Shown: positions 31,501 through 46,500 of the stretch, piece after piece
Position numbering within the stretch: the first letter of the stretch is position 1
Layout of the letters: each line of letters starts with the position of its first letter
Assembly: GCA_027382625.1 (NCBI GenBank)
Contig: JAJKFJ010022255.1
Coordinates: 124,001-188,000, forward strand
Direction: 5' to 3'
Source: Tetmemena sp. SeJ-2015
Taxonomy: Eukaryota > Ciliophora > Spirotrichea > Sporadotrichida > Oxytrichidae
Length of the DNA stretch: 64,000 nucleotides
The notes under the pieces: generated by a model
Database searches by the model: none
What the model saw: the letters and a program-made list of their open reading frames with translations, nothing else
What the model was told of the DNA's origin: nothing
Program-made: the position numbers and the translations under genes

Positions 31501-34500
31501 GAAGCTATTCTTTAAAGAGAGAAATTCTTGATTAGCAGGCTTTGTGGTGTCTACTCCTTCAGATGTGTATGAAAGAGTATAGTTGAACCCTGGAGAAGCT
31601 GTGAAAGTCACTCCTTCTAACTTATAAACTCCACTGGCTGAGTAAAATGTGGTAGTGAACATTAAATAAAAGAATAATGCCAGTCAAAATAGCTTGGTAC
31701 TTTCCTGTAATCTTCTCATCAGTTTGCTTAGTCTTTATAGAGATGTCCAACTTTTAGCTATTTGAGGTTCCCACAAATTAACCATATGTGTCTGCTAGGG
31801 CCAGGTACATAGTAGGTAAAGTGCCGCCGCTTCTCTGATCCTTAGTATTTGAGGAAGTCTGATTAGAAGTATAGTCAGATGTATCACTTAGCTCTCTTTA
31901 TTCTTATAGAACTCTCCTTTCTTAAACTGCATTGGTAGGGTTAGCTCTTTAAATTTGCTTTTCATAACTATAAAGCAATTTAAGTTGCTCATAATATCTT
32001 ACATAGTCTACAATTTAGCTTATAATTTTTCAAAATTTTTATTTAAATAAGAGTCTAATTGATGGCAACAATCATTTATGGGTAGCTGCCTATGTTATCT
32101 GCATATACGTTTGCTAAGTTATTTAAGAAATAATTTGTGAAACTGAACTTGTTAGAGGATAGCAGTATTGGCCTCTCATCATTCCAATAGATGGCTCCTC
32201 CAGACTTGTTAGCAAAATTATTGGTGAAGATGTTGGCTCCTGTATAGTTGAAGTAGCATTTGTATCCTGAATTACATGAGAGATACATTCCTCCTCCTGT
32301 CACTGCCCAATTATATTATAGAATGATGCGAAATTTAGAATTTTTAAAAACTAGTAGACCTTTATAAATAATCAAACTAAAATACCTTAGAAATATTCCT
32401 CAACTCCATTATTTTTTTAAAAAAGTTATTTCTTTCTTAATAATTAAATCCCATTATATAAACACATAATGGAGTATAAATTATTTTAAAGTATTCATTT
32501 TATGGTTGAAGATAACTTCATAGCTACTCCAAAATTAATATCCTTGGCTGAAAATTTTTCAGGTTTACACTTATTTATTGTGATAATTAATTGTTGATGA
32601 ATTTAAGATTTTAAAACAGATTTGTTACTACACTTTGAGATGCTAAAATAATTAATCTATTCCGCCTCCTTATCCGGTTTTCGCTATGCAATCTTGAAAT
32701 GTGCTGTTTATCACCTTATACCAATTTTAAAATATCATATTTCCTTTTGTAGATATATTTTGAGAATAAAATCTATTATTTAAATTACAAAAATATTAAA
32801 AAAAACATATTTTTAAAATTATAATGAAGTTTCAGTACCATTTATTTAATAGGATACATTAGCTCTAAAAATATTGGCTCGAAGTTTTATAATTCTGAGA
32901 TTTCTCTAAATTATCCAAAGATTATTAAGATAAAGAGCAGCACAATGATTTAATTGGTAAAAATAATTATAAACAAATTTAATACTTTTAAAAAAATTCA
33001 AATAAAGTCTCTTAATGTGTTTTTAAAATAATTTTGTTTCATAATTTATAAACCTTAAAGATGTAGTAGTTAACTGATTAGAATGCTTCTTGAGTTTATG
33101 TAGAGAACAAAAATGCAATAGCTCCTCCCGAAAGTGCAGACGAATTCTTCACAGTGATGTTGTACAGCCACAAAATTCCACAGTCTTTAAATTTAATTAT
33201 AAAGTCAAAGCAATATATTGCACCTCCTTTTCATTTTATTATTGTGAAAATCAGTGATAAAGACAATTAATTCAAAAAACATAAATTAACTACTGATAAT
33301 TTAATAATTTCCTAATTAAAAATTGGGGTTTCTTTACTATCGCAACAATGGCAGATCTTGAATAACAGTGCATTGAGCAGAGGTGGCTATTTATCGACAA
33401 GTTCTCGAAGCAGCAGCTATTCAAATGCGAGAAGGATCCCTCTAATAGATTCATGGCGATGAGGCATAAAGTACATGGACAATCATATTACAGAATCCAT
33501 TCAGGATAAAGTTGGCTGCATGAATGGGAGCGCACGAATAAAATGTAGGGCTCATCGCATAATCTTTTGAGCTTAGGTGAGAGAAATAGTTAAGCTCAAG
33601 AGGTAAAAACATTGGCATGGATTATAATGCATACTTCAAGCAAGGAATATCTAAGAGTCAGATGAGACGTATATTTGGCAAGGGGAGATTCAAACTACTA
33701 GAGAAATGAGTAAGTATGCTAGAAGTTCAATTAGCTGGTGCGAATTGGGGTGGTCATTGGTGGTGCGAATTTGGGTGGTCATTGGTGCGAATTGGGGTGA
33801 TCCAGGAATTTCTTTCTTGCTTATCATATTTCAGTCTCTTACATATTCTAGTCTAGAGATTACAGAGAAAATTGTTAGAGAGAAGTCGCCAGCCTCTCAG
33901 ACATTTCTTTATTGCATATGCGAAATTCCAAAAAGCATTTGCTTCCTTCTCCCAAAAACAATGCGTACAAATTCAGAGTAAGATCTAAAAACTGAAGAAA
34001 GCAGGATAAAAATAGCAGATAGAGTCCTGTGCAGTTGAGAACTAATTGGCTATTAAAAATGAGTAATTATTACAACGTCTCAACTATTCAATTGTATTTT
34101 TAAAACGCTAAATCAAACCCCGATTACTAAAAGGGGTAATAATTGTCAGTTATTCTATGCATTTTGAATTAATTGTCTTTATCACTGATTTTCACAATAT
34201 CGATAAATTGAAATATCTTGAATTTATTTTAGATCATAAAACGAAAAGCATTTTTAATATTGTAATTTAATTATAATATTTCAGGGCATAATTGTTGATT
34301 CATTCAATAAAAGAAAGTTGAATTTACTAAAAGATAGTAGGCTATACATTTTTTTATTTCAGAAATGTGATTTGTTTGCATAGTAGATTAAAGTATAGTG
34401 ATCAAACTTAATCATTAAATCAAGTAGATAAACATTTGAATTTAAGAACAAAAGAAGGAGAAGAATTAAGATGCGATATTTTAACTAAAAACTTAGAGAT

Positions 34501-37500
34501 ATTTGGAAAATTTTAAATGCAATGTATTTGTTCCATTAAAATTAAATAGCTTAAACAATGTATATTTACTCCTTATTCTTAGTAAGAGCTTAATTTATTC
34601 TTTCCTATACCATAAATTAGGTTAAGGTATTTTCTTACTCTAAATGACAGTGTCTTTTGAGAAAAAGTTAACCTGATCGAGATATAGAGAGTTGGGTCCC
34701 ACTAGATTATTTATCACTGAACTATTCAGGCTCACAGATAAACTACGAAAACGTAAAAATATTGCAAAATAATATTTTAATTATTTAGTGAAGAATCTGA
34801 AGCATAAATATCTGAACCATATTTATAAAATATATTAGCCAGCATAGTTCTGCAACAAAGAGCAGTTCACAATATTTACACAATAATATATATAAAACGA
34901 TTAAAAATATTGACTTATCTGAAGCTTTGAGAGTAAAGAGCACCTCCAATGAACGAAGCGTAGCTATACTGAATAGTAGAGGATAGTAAACTTAAAATTG
35001 ATTCCCCTGAAAGATAGATCGCTCCTCCGAATCTTGCGTAGCCGTTAGAGAAAGTAGACATATTCACAGTCAGATTTTTAATTTTTTCAAATTTAAAAGA
35101 TAGAGAAAAGATATTTTAAATCAGATTTTTAAATGGAGCTTAAAAGAATTAAATTAATTATATGTAAGATTCTTATATTTCTTTAGAAGAAAAAAAATTA
35201 ATAAATTTGTCAAGTGAAACTATAAATACACTATTTTTTAAAGTCTCTTTGATAATCTTAATTTTTTTAAATTAGCAGATTTGAGTTCATTATAAGATGA
35301 ATGAAAGCACCTTTGTTCTAGTATAAAATAGATCATTTATAAATTCAGAAAAAATAATGTAAAGATTATCTATCTTACTTGAAATATTTTTAAAATCATT
35401 TATTTACAAAAGCTTTAATAAGTCATTTAAATCAAACCTCTTTCAAAATAGATTAATTTAAAAACTTACGCCTTATTAAAATTCAGGAGCTCAATTGGAT
35501 TATGAATTTTTTAATTACCAATTGCTTAATTATACCAGATATTTTTTTTGGAAAAAAAATCTGTCAAATGTGATTTTAATTTTTAAACAAATGCATGCAT
35601 TATTTAGCAGCTTCATTAGCTTAAGAGCCCACCCCTCTAAAAGTAAATCACATGAGAATTATTATATTATTACCTAGTGTCATCAGTGAACTTGCAGTTT
35701 AAAATTAAAATTATTCAAGGTGATATTTGAAAATCCTATAAACAAGTTTTTGGACTCCTCATTCGCAGTATTCATTTCAAATGAAGAGTTTTCAATCACG
35801 GCCGCAGATAAACTAAATAAAAAGCAACTCCAATTCTTTCACTTCATAAAATAGTCGAAGTTAAAATTTAAATACTTATACTATCATTTATTGAATATTT
35901 TATTAAAAAAAAGAATTTAAATAAATGTTGATCACTACTAAGTTTACATACATAAGTTGGAATGCATTCTTTTGAGCAGAATTGTAAAGAATTCTAGTAT
36001 TTTAAATGCTAATCGGATTAGCCTAAATATAGAAATGTCACAAACCATTAAATATCTTACTTGACTTGATTCCAAAACATTTTATTTTATTAAGTACCGA
36101 AACCTCGAATGCGCTGTTACTATTCTAGATAAGTTTCAAATTAAAATTTTATAAAAGAGTATCTGAATTTGAGAATAGTAATGAGTGAATCTTGAATTTT
36201 AATTGAGGAGCTAGTGAGTGAATTGATGACTCCTGCTTTAGATGTTGCTACATTTTGTTAGAATGTAGTAGAATAGGCTTCAAGGAAAGCATAATTATCT
36301 ATTAAAAATATTTAATAACAATACTTGTTTCTTACCTAATTGCATAACTCCAGCAGATAACAATTATTTTTGAATTATTTTTTAGTGTTGGCATAGTTGT
36401 ATTTCAGAATACTTCCTTTTAAAACCAAAGTGGAACCTGTTGCTTGGAATACACCTCCAATTATAGCTGAGTTATCTAAACAATAATCTATAAGGAACAA
36501 TCTCTTACATTGATAATTATTTAATAATTTGCCTAGTAATTAAATTGATAAGTAGAGCCTTCATCCCTCATCTTAGTTCCATAAAGGAAATAAACTCCAC
36601 CTTGATAGGAGTTAGAACAATATTTGTAATCTTAAATTTAAGATTATTTTTGTTTTATTTGTAATCGTTTGATGTTGAGTTTAATTAAACAGCATTAAGG
36701 ATATGAAAACCTGATTTAAAATAATAACTATTTCAACTAAATAGCTATGATTAAACAAACTTAATGGCTAGTATATAAGATCTCAAATTATGTATAGGTT
36801 AAATCTATTTTAATAAGAACTAAATAGCTAAAGTCTATAAAACAATTTTTTTTAGTTTTCTTGATCTTTACAGATAACTTCAGAATATAGAAAATAAAAA
36901 TAAACTTAATAAATTAAAATACAAAATTTAGATTGAATTTAATACTTCATTAAGGAGAAATTAAAAATATATAATGAAGTCGCTCAATTAAATATAAATT
37001 TAAATAATTTATTAAACGATTTATTTGATTAGTAGGTGAAGACCCAAGAATTAAGGTTGGTGACGATGTCAATTAAAAATACTTTCTATTTTGCTAAAAG
37101 AAAGCGAGCATTGAAACTTGTTATTGGATAATTAATTATGCCAATAATTAATTATATTGGTGAGAACGATTTAAACAGTGGAAGAAATTGAGGACATGAT
37201 AGAGCCTATGGAGCTAGTTGAGTTAATTATGTTTGAATGTGTAAAAGTGAGTTTCTTGAGTGCGTTTATGTAAAATGTTCCACCCGAAGAATCTTTTTTA
37301 CTCAAAGAACAACTTGACCCCTTAATTGTATATTAAATAATTCATATTATAATGATAAATAACACAAAAAAATCAAATATCTTGCAAGAATAAATTACAT
37401 TCTTTTTCAATAATTCATAAATTATACTTTGAGTATTTTACTAAAATCAACTATAAATGATTTAAAATAAAATATATTGTAGCTTTATTGATGTCCAACA

Positions 37501-40500
37501 ATAGATACTATTACAATATCAGAAAATTAAAAAACAACGTAAATTGGTTTTAAAATTTAAATAATCATCGGCGTAAAACACTCCTCCCTTTTCTCCAGCG
37601 TAATTAATAAATTATTGGTGAACACACAGTTATTTATGGTGACCTGAGATAATGAAGCACTACAATTATAATTAAATATAACACTAGTAGCTACTGTTCT
37701 AGTGAAATACATTACTCCTCCTCCTTGAAAATGAAATAAAACTTTTTGTCATATTTTATCTTGAAAAGCTTTGTTATTCTTGAAAGTGCAATTATCGAAT
37801 GTGATCTCTGAGTCGTCTGATATTTAATAAGCTCCTCCGTTGTTTGCCACATTAAATTTAAAATATAGTTTCATTAGAGTCAAAGACTAAATTTGTTAGA
37901 GTTCCAGTACCAATTGTCATAAATTAATAAACACCTCCGTAAGTTGAAACTATGTTACTGTAGGAGGAATCACTGTCATAGAATTCGGTCACATACTTCA
38001 GATAAAACATTCCAAAATTAGAGATAATGAAGACAAATTTTAAAGGAAGGAAAATAATTTAATTTAAATGTTTTAGAACATTCCGTTAAGATAAATAAAT
38101 TTTAAGCATGTAGGCTAAATTCATAACTTTAATTCTTTCTACGGTAAACACAGGAATGTTTTAGAAATAGCCCAGACCGTAAAATGTGTACTGAGTAGAA
38201 TACTGTGACTTTAAAAGCTTCAGGTCTGAAGTGATATTTAATTTTACCTTCAAAATTAATAATTTTAGATAAATACGTATTTTATTATTTCTTAAAAACT
38301 TAATATTAATCATTTATTAATTAAGTTTATTAAGTTTGACGGATTTAATTATATTTTGGGTAGATGAACCGACAAAATTGTCATCAGTTATAGTAATCTC
38401 GTTGGCCCTGACAACATAAAATACGAGATAAAGATTGATGGTGCTATAAAAATACTTGAAGTAGTAATCTTGAATCGTATAATTGTTGCTCGATAAGGTC
38501 AGTGTCTTTAAGTAAGCTAAATTAAGAAGACCTCCTCTAGCTCCAGCCTCGCGAGCTAGCAAAGAAAAAATTCAAATTATATAATAATATGGAGGAAAAT
38601 CCTTATGTAAAAACAATTTTAACAATTACAATAATAATTACTTATGTTAATGAGCTTGAAGAAAAACCTTTTAAATTATATAGTGCAGCTAGTATATTAA
38701 AAGCTAAAATAAAGCCTTAACTAGATGCTAGTATTCAATTTTATAGAATTAACAAGACAGTTAAAATAAGGTATTTTCATAAACTTAATTCTCATTGGCA
38801 CTTTTAATTTAGAGTTGTTTAAATACTTTTTGAAACAAAGAAATTGAAGTGTAATCATTCAAGTCTGAATAAACTCTGGCATTGATGGTAATTTATGAAT
38901 TGGTTATAGAGATAGTTGAAGAAATTGATTTAGTGAGGACTGCTGATATGAGAGATCCTGATAATCCTGCTGTGCAATTTATGAAAGTAATTTGATCGAT
39001 TTCTATTGATGAATACGAAGTAGTTCAAAAACTAATTGTATCATAATTTAATCATAAATTATCATATAAAATCAGTTACACGTTTTCTAAATGTTCTTGA
39101 AGAGATCATTTTAATTCCTCATTTTAAAATTTAGAAAATAAAGATTTTAATTTTTTTGTGTAGTGTAAATGATGCATCCTTCTTGGCAGTAATTATTTAT
39201 GTATTATGTCTATTTAAAGTATTTTACAATATATTCAATAAAGAAATAAAAGGATTATATTCTTTAAAAAATAAAAAAGAAGATTGATAATAAAATATAT
39301 ATTTTTTTAAATAAATAAATATATACTCACAAGAGAAAAACTTCGCATAGATTAATGTGGTCAGAAAAAGAAGTTTATTTTAGTGCGAGAATTATAAATT
39401 AATGATAATTCCTAAAATTTGCAGAAGTTTTATATTAGCTTTTATCTTTATTCCTGTATTTAGATTATGGATATAAGAAATATTTGATCAAACATGAATA
39501 AATTTTAATCTTTGATAACTTGATTGCACAGTTTTTGCAGTTATAAACTGCTCCATAATTTGCACCGACATTTGTGTATATGCTATTTTAATCTTAAATT
39601 ACCATATTTCCTTCAGTGTAAAACACTCCTCCTCCAAGCATCTCATCTTTATTTAATATATTGCTTCAGTGTTGTGTTTAATTCAAGATAAAATAAGTTT
39701 AAATGTAATAAGAAAGAGAAGAATAAACTATTGATTTAAGCTCATTGCAATTTAAAATAATTATATTACGAGCATCTTATTGAGGGAAAATAAGTAAGTT
39801 TTTAATTATAATGATACTTAATAATTCTTAGAAATAAACGCAATGGCACTTTTCGAAGTCTGCGATATTTGATTTTCAGTTATATAATTCTCATGAAACA
39901 GTGGTAAATTTATCAATCGAAAAATAATTACGACTAAATAATGATGTTAATAGTTATTAATTTAATGAAAACTTATTTTCTTCTTGTAAGTCAAAAAACA
40001 AGCAGATATTTTCAAATGTCTTCTAATTTGATATTTTATTCTTCCCAAAATTTAAAAAGTTCAAGAATTTTCAGTGACAAGTTTTATTTTTGCATTTTTT
40101 TATCTTTACACTCTAATTGTTGTAAAATTTGCGGAATATTTCAATTTATAATTTTCAAATGATTTATAATCTGGTCGATAATAGTCTGTATTCGAACTGT
40201 AGAACTCAGGCACGCAGTTTTTTATGTTATCAATAAATATAATTATATTTTTATTAAACTTTTTTATGTTGTTTGAATCTAAAAATATTCCCTAAGGCGA
40301 ACTCTAACCCACACCGCCAGTTACCATGTAAAAGTTATGTCTATATCATCCATATTATAATTATTAATTCATATCTTAGGTCATAGATAATATATATAAA
40401 AAAAAGAATATATAGTCTGCTTTTAAAATTATAGTTACTTTATTTTTAAATTTGAGATGAGATTAGTTATAATTGTTCAAATTAAAATGAATTTTAATTT

Positions 40501-43500
40501 AAACCCACTTAATTTCCCAATATTGTTTTTTCATTTAAAATATTCAAAAAATAATCATGAATTTTTGTTTGAATTTGACTAATTTATTCATAGCAAGTAA
40601 ATTAAATTTGAAGATGGAGATCAAAGATTTAATTATAGCATAATTCAAGAGATTTGCAATTTAAAAAAATAGAAAATACCTTAGTTTCTAAATTTTAACC
40701 ATTATTTACAGTTTTAAAGTATGAAAGAATATATCTGGATATGTCCAAATTTTATTCGAAGCAATAGTATGATTTTTACCCTTTAATAGAAATTTTAATT
40801 TTAAAATGAGTTAAATCCTTCATATTTTAGGACATACAAATATTTCTTTGAGTTATATAAATCTATATTTAATTTTATTTACTTTATTAAGGAATGTCAA
40901 CGAAATATTTTAATGTCTGTTCTCTTGATCAATGAAATTTGGATAAAATTAATTTATCTAATTCAAATTTAATAAATATTTTTATCAAAATTATTGCTAA
41001 TTTAATTTTTTCATAAAAGAATTAGGATTAAAATAGAAATCATGCTTTAAATAAAATTGAAGACAAATTTATAGGCGGTTCTTATCATTAAAGTATTATA
41101 AACTATCAAAGATCAATAAAACAAAAGATTTTTTATCTAAAATATATCAAATTTCATTAAGGCTAAGATTAGATTTCATTTTTATTTTATTAAGATTTAT
41201 TCGCATAAGAGGTACAAGAATTTTGAGAAAGTTTATTACTTCATAGGAATGAAATTATTAATTTACTTAATCTGATTTAAAGTAGAGAATAAAAATATGA
41301 TTGGAGAGTAGTAGAGGTATTCTTCTAGATTGGTTTCCTTCATTACAAAATTAATTTAACAGGAGGAGCTTCATCTGAAATGCAATCTATACAATTATAA
41401 TTACAAATAATTATTGTTAAAGATGCTAATATGGTTGAAAAGATCAAATAAAAACTGTTTAAGCTAAATATATTTATTTTATATTTTAAATTAAGTTTAA
41501 GCTTAAGAATATTGCACAGTTTTTATTACTAAATAAAGTAAAGTAAAATATTAGGAATGTAAAATAAATAATCTTTTTTTCAAAACCAGCACTTATCGTA
41601 CTAATTCAGAAAACGAATTACCATCCTATGTAAGTTTTTATTACTAAATGCTTCTCATTAAATATTTTTGGGTGAAGGATATATATCTTCATAATTAAGA
41701 AAAATGATGAGATCTTATTTAAGCCAAATTTATCTTACAATTAAAGTATAGAGGCTATCCGAAAATGATTTATGACTAAACTTATAGAAAATTTAATGAT
41801 TTTTAGAGTGGTTTATCATTATGATTGAATATAACTTAGTTATGGAAAGTCTTAATACACTTAATGAAATGCAGAATTCCCAATCCGATCATTAAAAGTT
41901 TATAATATTTATGAACAATCTACATTACAACTGGTAAGGTGGACCCTTAGTTCTCCATTTTGAGATATGAGATAAACAATGCTGCCTGCTGCTCCTCCAG
42001 AAATAATGTCAGTAAAGTTAGAAAAAGTGAAATCAATAGTCACGTCTTTTGTGCAGTCTATTAAAAATGCTCCACCTTTGCCTTCAGTAGACACACCTGT
42101 GAAAAAATAAAAATCTAAATGAAACTACTGTTATCTGCTTTTATTACTTTATAAATATAGTGATTATATTTCATATTACAGTTTTTTAGCTAGAGATAGA
42201 AAATACACTTTTAACATTTAAGTGTGAAGTTTATTTTTGAACACCACCTCCTGAGTTTCCCTTTGTAGTGGAAAAATACCAATCATAGTCTGAAGTTTAG
42301 AAGCCAGCTGTGCCTGAGCTTATACTCTTAAAATCTGTGAGTTCAATAGTTAAATACAATGTGCAAGTGCTTCCAAGAAAGTACAGAAACCCTCCGTTGT
42401 CAAAAGATCTAATTAAAAATGAAATCAAGTTTAGATTTTAAAATAAATTTAAATAGGAATAATCTGCTATATTTAAGTTGAAAATAAAAAACTAAATGAT
42501 AATCTATGCTATTGGTTTATTGGCAAAAAAGAAAAAGTGTTAATTAAGACTAATTTTATAAACAAAATAAATATCTATAAATTTATCTGGCTTTTAAAAA
42601 GAAGGTGATATATAAAAAAAACTCTATAATATTTTAATCTATAGTATTATTGTAGTATTCTTCATCAAAAAGTATATAATATTTGCTTTTTATAATCCTA
42701 TGAGTAAAAATTATTGAAAATAATGACTACTTTAATTAAAAAGAGTGAATGTCTTAGATAGTGAATTTCTTGATATCTAGAGATAAGTCTTGTAGAGATG
42801 AAGAGCTGGTTGAAAGTTCTAAGTAAAAGACACCTCCTTAGAATGCTTGAGTGTTCATGAATATTAAAATTATATTGGCATATCAAAGAGCAATGTCTTA
42901 CAGTTTTTGCAATAGACTGCTCCTCCGAAATATGCGAAGTTCTTGTTGAATGTTGATAAGGATTCGTTGAAAGTTGAAGTGCCAGCTACTGAGTTAATGT
43001 AGAATACACTTCCTTTTAATCCAAATCTGCATCCTATATATTACAAATAATAATTATAAGCTATACATTTAATTATTCGTTATCATAAGAGTCAACTTGT
43101 GCGTTTTCAGTCACAATTAGAACAATATAAAATTTGTAAGACTATCGCTGATCCAAAATTTGAGTATTCTGAGTACTCATCATTGTGCTCTGAGATACTT
43201 GAGACTTCCGATTCAACAATTATAAAAAGAAACATAGTTGCTATCAAAAATTGATATGTCAAAAGCAGTGCTTGGGTCAAGATATAAATAGCATATTTAA
43301 AATATAGAGGATTGTTTCCAGCTTATGTAATGTTGCTATTTTCAACTGCAATACGCAAATACTTGAATTGATTTACAAAAACCAGATATCCTGAAGTAGT
43401 TTGATAGAATTATATTTAAAAAATTTTCAAAATTTATAACTAATTACCTTAGAAATTTTGTAAGAAGAATTTCATAAACAAAATTTTAAAGAAATATTAT

Positions 43501-46500
43501 CCTATATTACATTAACCTTTCTTATTCATGAGTAATTTTATATAATGATAGAATGACTTGTCAATCCCAGTTTACGAATCAATTGATGGATAATCAATAT
43601 AGTTTTTATAAAAGATTTAAGTTTGTTGTAAATATGCATTCCAAAATTTAAATCTCCGAAGCGTAAAATATAAAATAATGAATTAGAATTTTAAAAACAA
43701 TATTTAGATTTAAGAGTCTTGAGATAATTTGGTTCTTGCATAGCTCCAAAAAGGGTTAACTGAGATTACTCCTCCGAGACCATAGTTTGAAGTGTTCGTA
43801 AATACCATCTTATTGAGTATGAGTGTAGCCCCATTTCCATAAATTAGATTTATAAGTCCTCCATTTAGAGAGACTGCATTCATAATAAATAATACTTCAT
43901 TCTTTATCTCACTTTATTTGAACTAGAAGATATTTCATTTAAAATATTAAATAAGATGATCTGATAGGAGGCAATAAAATATTTATTCAGAGCAGGATAT
44001 ATTGAATAGAGCTCCTGCATTACCCACTATGTTGTCTACTTTTCCCTCTTATAAATCAATAATACTTAATAATTAAATATATCTCAAAGCTATTTCTTTA
44101 GTATGATTAAAAATTTAAGAGTTAGATTTTATCTGATCTTTTTTAGAGATATTTAATTCATGATAATCAATATTCTCCCAATTAAAAAAATAGCACAAAC
44201 ATTCTTTAATAAAAGAGTACTTTATCATTATCTAAATCAATTTAAAACAAACTTATATAAAATTAATTTTGTACAATTCTTTTTTATCAGTATACATAAA
44301 ATGCAGACTTAAATACATTTAAGCAGATTTAATAGTTTTTTAATTATATAAAATAAATTTTTATAATCTTGAAAAAAACCCCATAGAAGACCCCTTTTTG
44401 GATTTAGAATATTTGCCCATATAAAGTTGGATCGAAAAACTCTCTGTAAAATATTACTAATATGCTAAAAAAAAAATATCTTTTAATTTTTGGGTAACTT
44501 TAACTTATTTTTTCGTTAATATAAAATTTGCAAATTATTATATCCTTTTAACTTTGAAAATAATTGCACTTAAAATAGGTTAGCATATAAATTATGAGTG
44601 GTATTTATGTTTATAATTCAATATATTTAAAGAGAAGTACATGTATGCATAATTTAGCACGTTGTAATTTCCAATTCGTGTGTTGATATTTGAGATTGCC
44701 ATTCTCCAGGTTTTCATTTAAAATATTAGATTCATTTATTTAGCATTAATGGCTATCAGTGAGTGGTTTTAATTGCAAAGGCAGTCTATGTTCTTTAGTG
44801 TCAGAGAGTCAGAATAAAACAAACCAGTAGAATTATAAGATATTCACACATTTAAATTTAAAAGAGTTTTAATTTTTATTCATTTTACCAGATTATTATT
44901 TGATGTTAAACAAAATTCAATTTTACAATAATCAATACATAAAATTAATTAAAAATAATTTATTAATAACAGCTTAAATATTTTTAGATTGAAACTGAAC
45001 ACTTTTTTCTGGCTAATTTATAAGCAAATTTAATTTATAATTTTCATTTATTAATAAAGATTCATTTTAGCAAAACAAATCTACATTATTTTAACACAAA
45101 GAATCGCATATTTTATAAGTAGTGCTTCCACTAAGTAAAAATTAAAGCGACAAATTCTTACATATAATCGATAATCATACCAGCTCTATTATCTTTTACA
45201 TTTGAAAAAATATAGACTTAAATTTTTTGAAAAATTTGTTTTTTTTGAGGAATTTTTTTTTTTGTAAAAAATTAAAAATACTTTGATCCTTCAATAAATT
45301 AATAGAATATAATCTAATTAAGATAAAATAAGATAAAATATCCCTCTTTAAATATACTTATTATTTTATAAATTATGTAAATTAATAATCTTCTGCATTA
45401 GCAAATATAATTTCTTGAAATATGGTGCTTGTAAAGTTGATAGTCAAAATATAAGTTTATATCTATGCATTAAATACTTCTTAAATTTATTAAAAACATT
45501 ATCCTTAAATCTAAGAGTACTTGTTTAATTTTATCTTTTTTGAATCAAAATATATACTCTCCTTCTTTATTAAAACAAATTTTATACTCTGTTTATTTTT
45601 TAAAATTGGTATTTAACTAGCCAAAATTAAATCTTTTTATAAACTACAAATCTCATTTAAATTTCTTTAAAAATAAAATGAATTATTTAGAAATAATTGC
45701 GAAGATAGTTCCTAAGACTTGGTTGGAATCATCTATACCTATAAGTGGGGCTCTCTCAAATTAAAATCGTAAATCTGTCCACGAATCATTGGTAGAACCT
45801 TGGATGTTCAATTTCTTCATTAAAATTATAATCTTTCTGGGTTTTAAGTTTTTTGCAATTATTTTCTAAAAAATTAATTTTATTTTTATTTTTAAATTAA
45901 AAAAATTTAGTAAAAATAGAGAGAATTTGAGGGTAATAAAAAGTTTAATCAATCCTCGCTCGTCTTATTATTTCTCAATTGAATTTATTATTTGATATTT
46001 AAAACATAAACTTTCGAAATTTACATCGCATGAACAAAGAAAAACAATCGACGATAGTACTTTAATGATGTAAGTTATCTATGAATACAATAACAATAAA
46101 TAGGTTTCAAATAATATTTTGAAAAAGTATCTGCTCATCTATTTCTCATCTTCATATATAAATAATTATTTCTTCTATTACTAACAATGTTAATTTTCAA
46201 GTACAAAGTACTTTCATTTCGTTTAATTTCATTTACCTTAATTGAAGTTAATAGTTTTTGATATCAATAATTCTTTCGTTTTTTACTTCAAATATAAACT
46301 AAAATTACTTTGAGAGTTTTATATGATGATGAAGATGAGAAAAGGCTTAATAAATATTTTATCTCAAAGTATCATTATTTTCAATATTTCTTACTTATAT
46401 CCTAAAAGTAATATTTTAATCATTCATAAATTTCTTTAAGTTACCGCGCGGAAATTCCGCGCGCGCGGAATTTCCGCGCGGTAGGCTTTAATATTTTCAA

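Larger units (their letters stand above)
33240..34199 (+). mobile_element. 0.96-kb inverted-repeat element with its own ORF, inside an IES
   Basis: The first 38 bp (33240-33277, TATTGTGAAAATCAGTGATA...) are perfectly repeated in inverse orientation at 34162-34199. Weaker similarity continues about 25 bp inward. It starts directly beside a beta-helix coding block of the giant gene and carries a coding-like frame on the opposite strand. Its GC content is higher than the surrounding IESs. No clear target duplication was seen. It does not carry the C4A4 ends of TBE elements. Confidence 0.65.

Noticed and set aside
37128..37166. Imperfect A/T hairpin built on AATTAATTAT
   Set aside because: Low-complexity palindrome of a kind expected by chance in DNA this rich in A and T.
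39941..40162. Plus-strand 73-codon open frame
   Set aside because: Rich in Phe, Ile, Lys and Ser as expected from random A/T-rich DNA, with no neighbouring coding signal.
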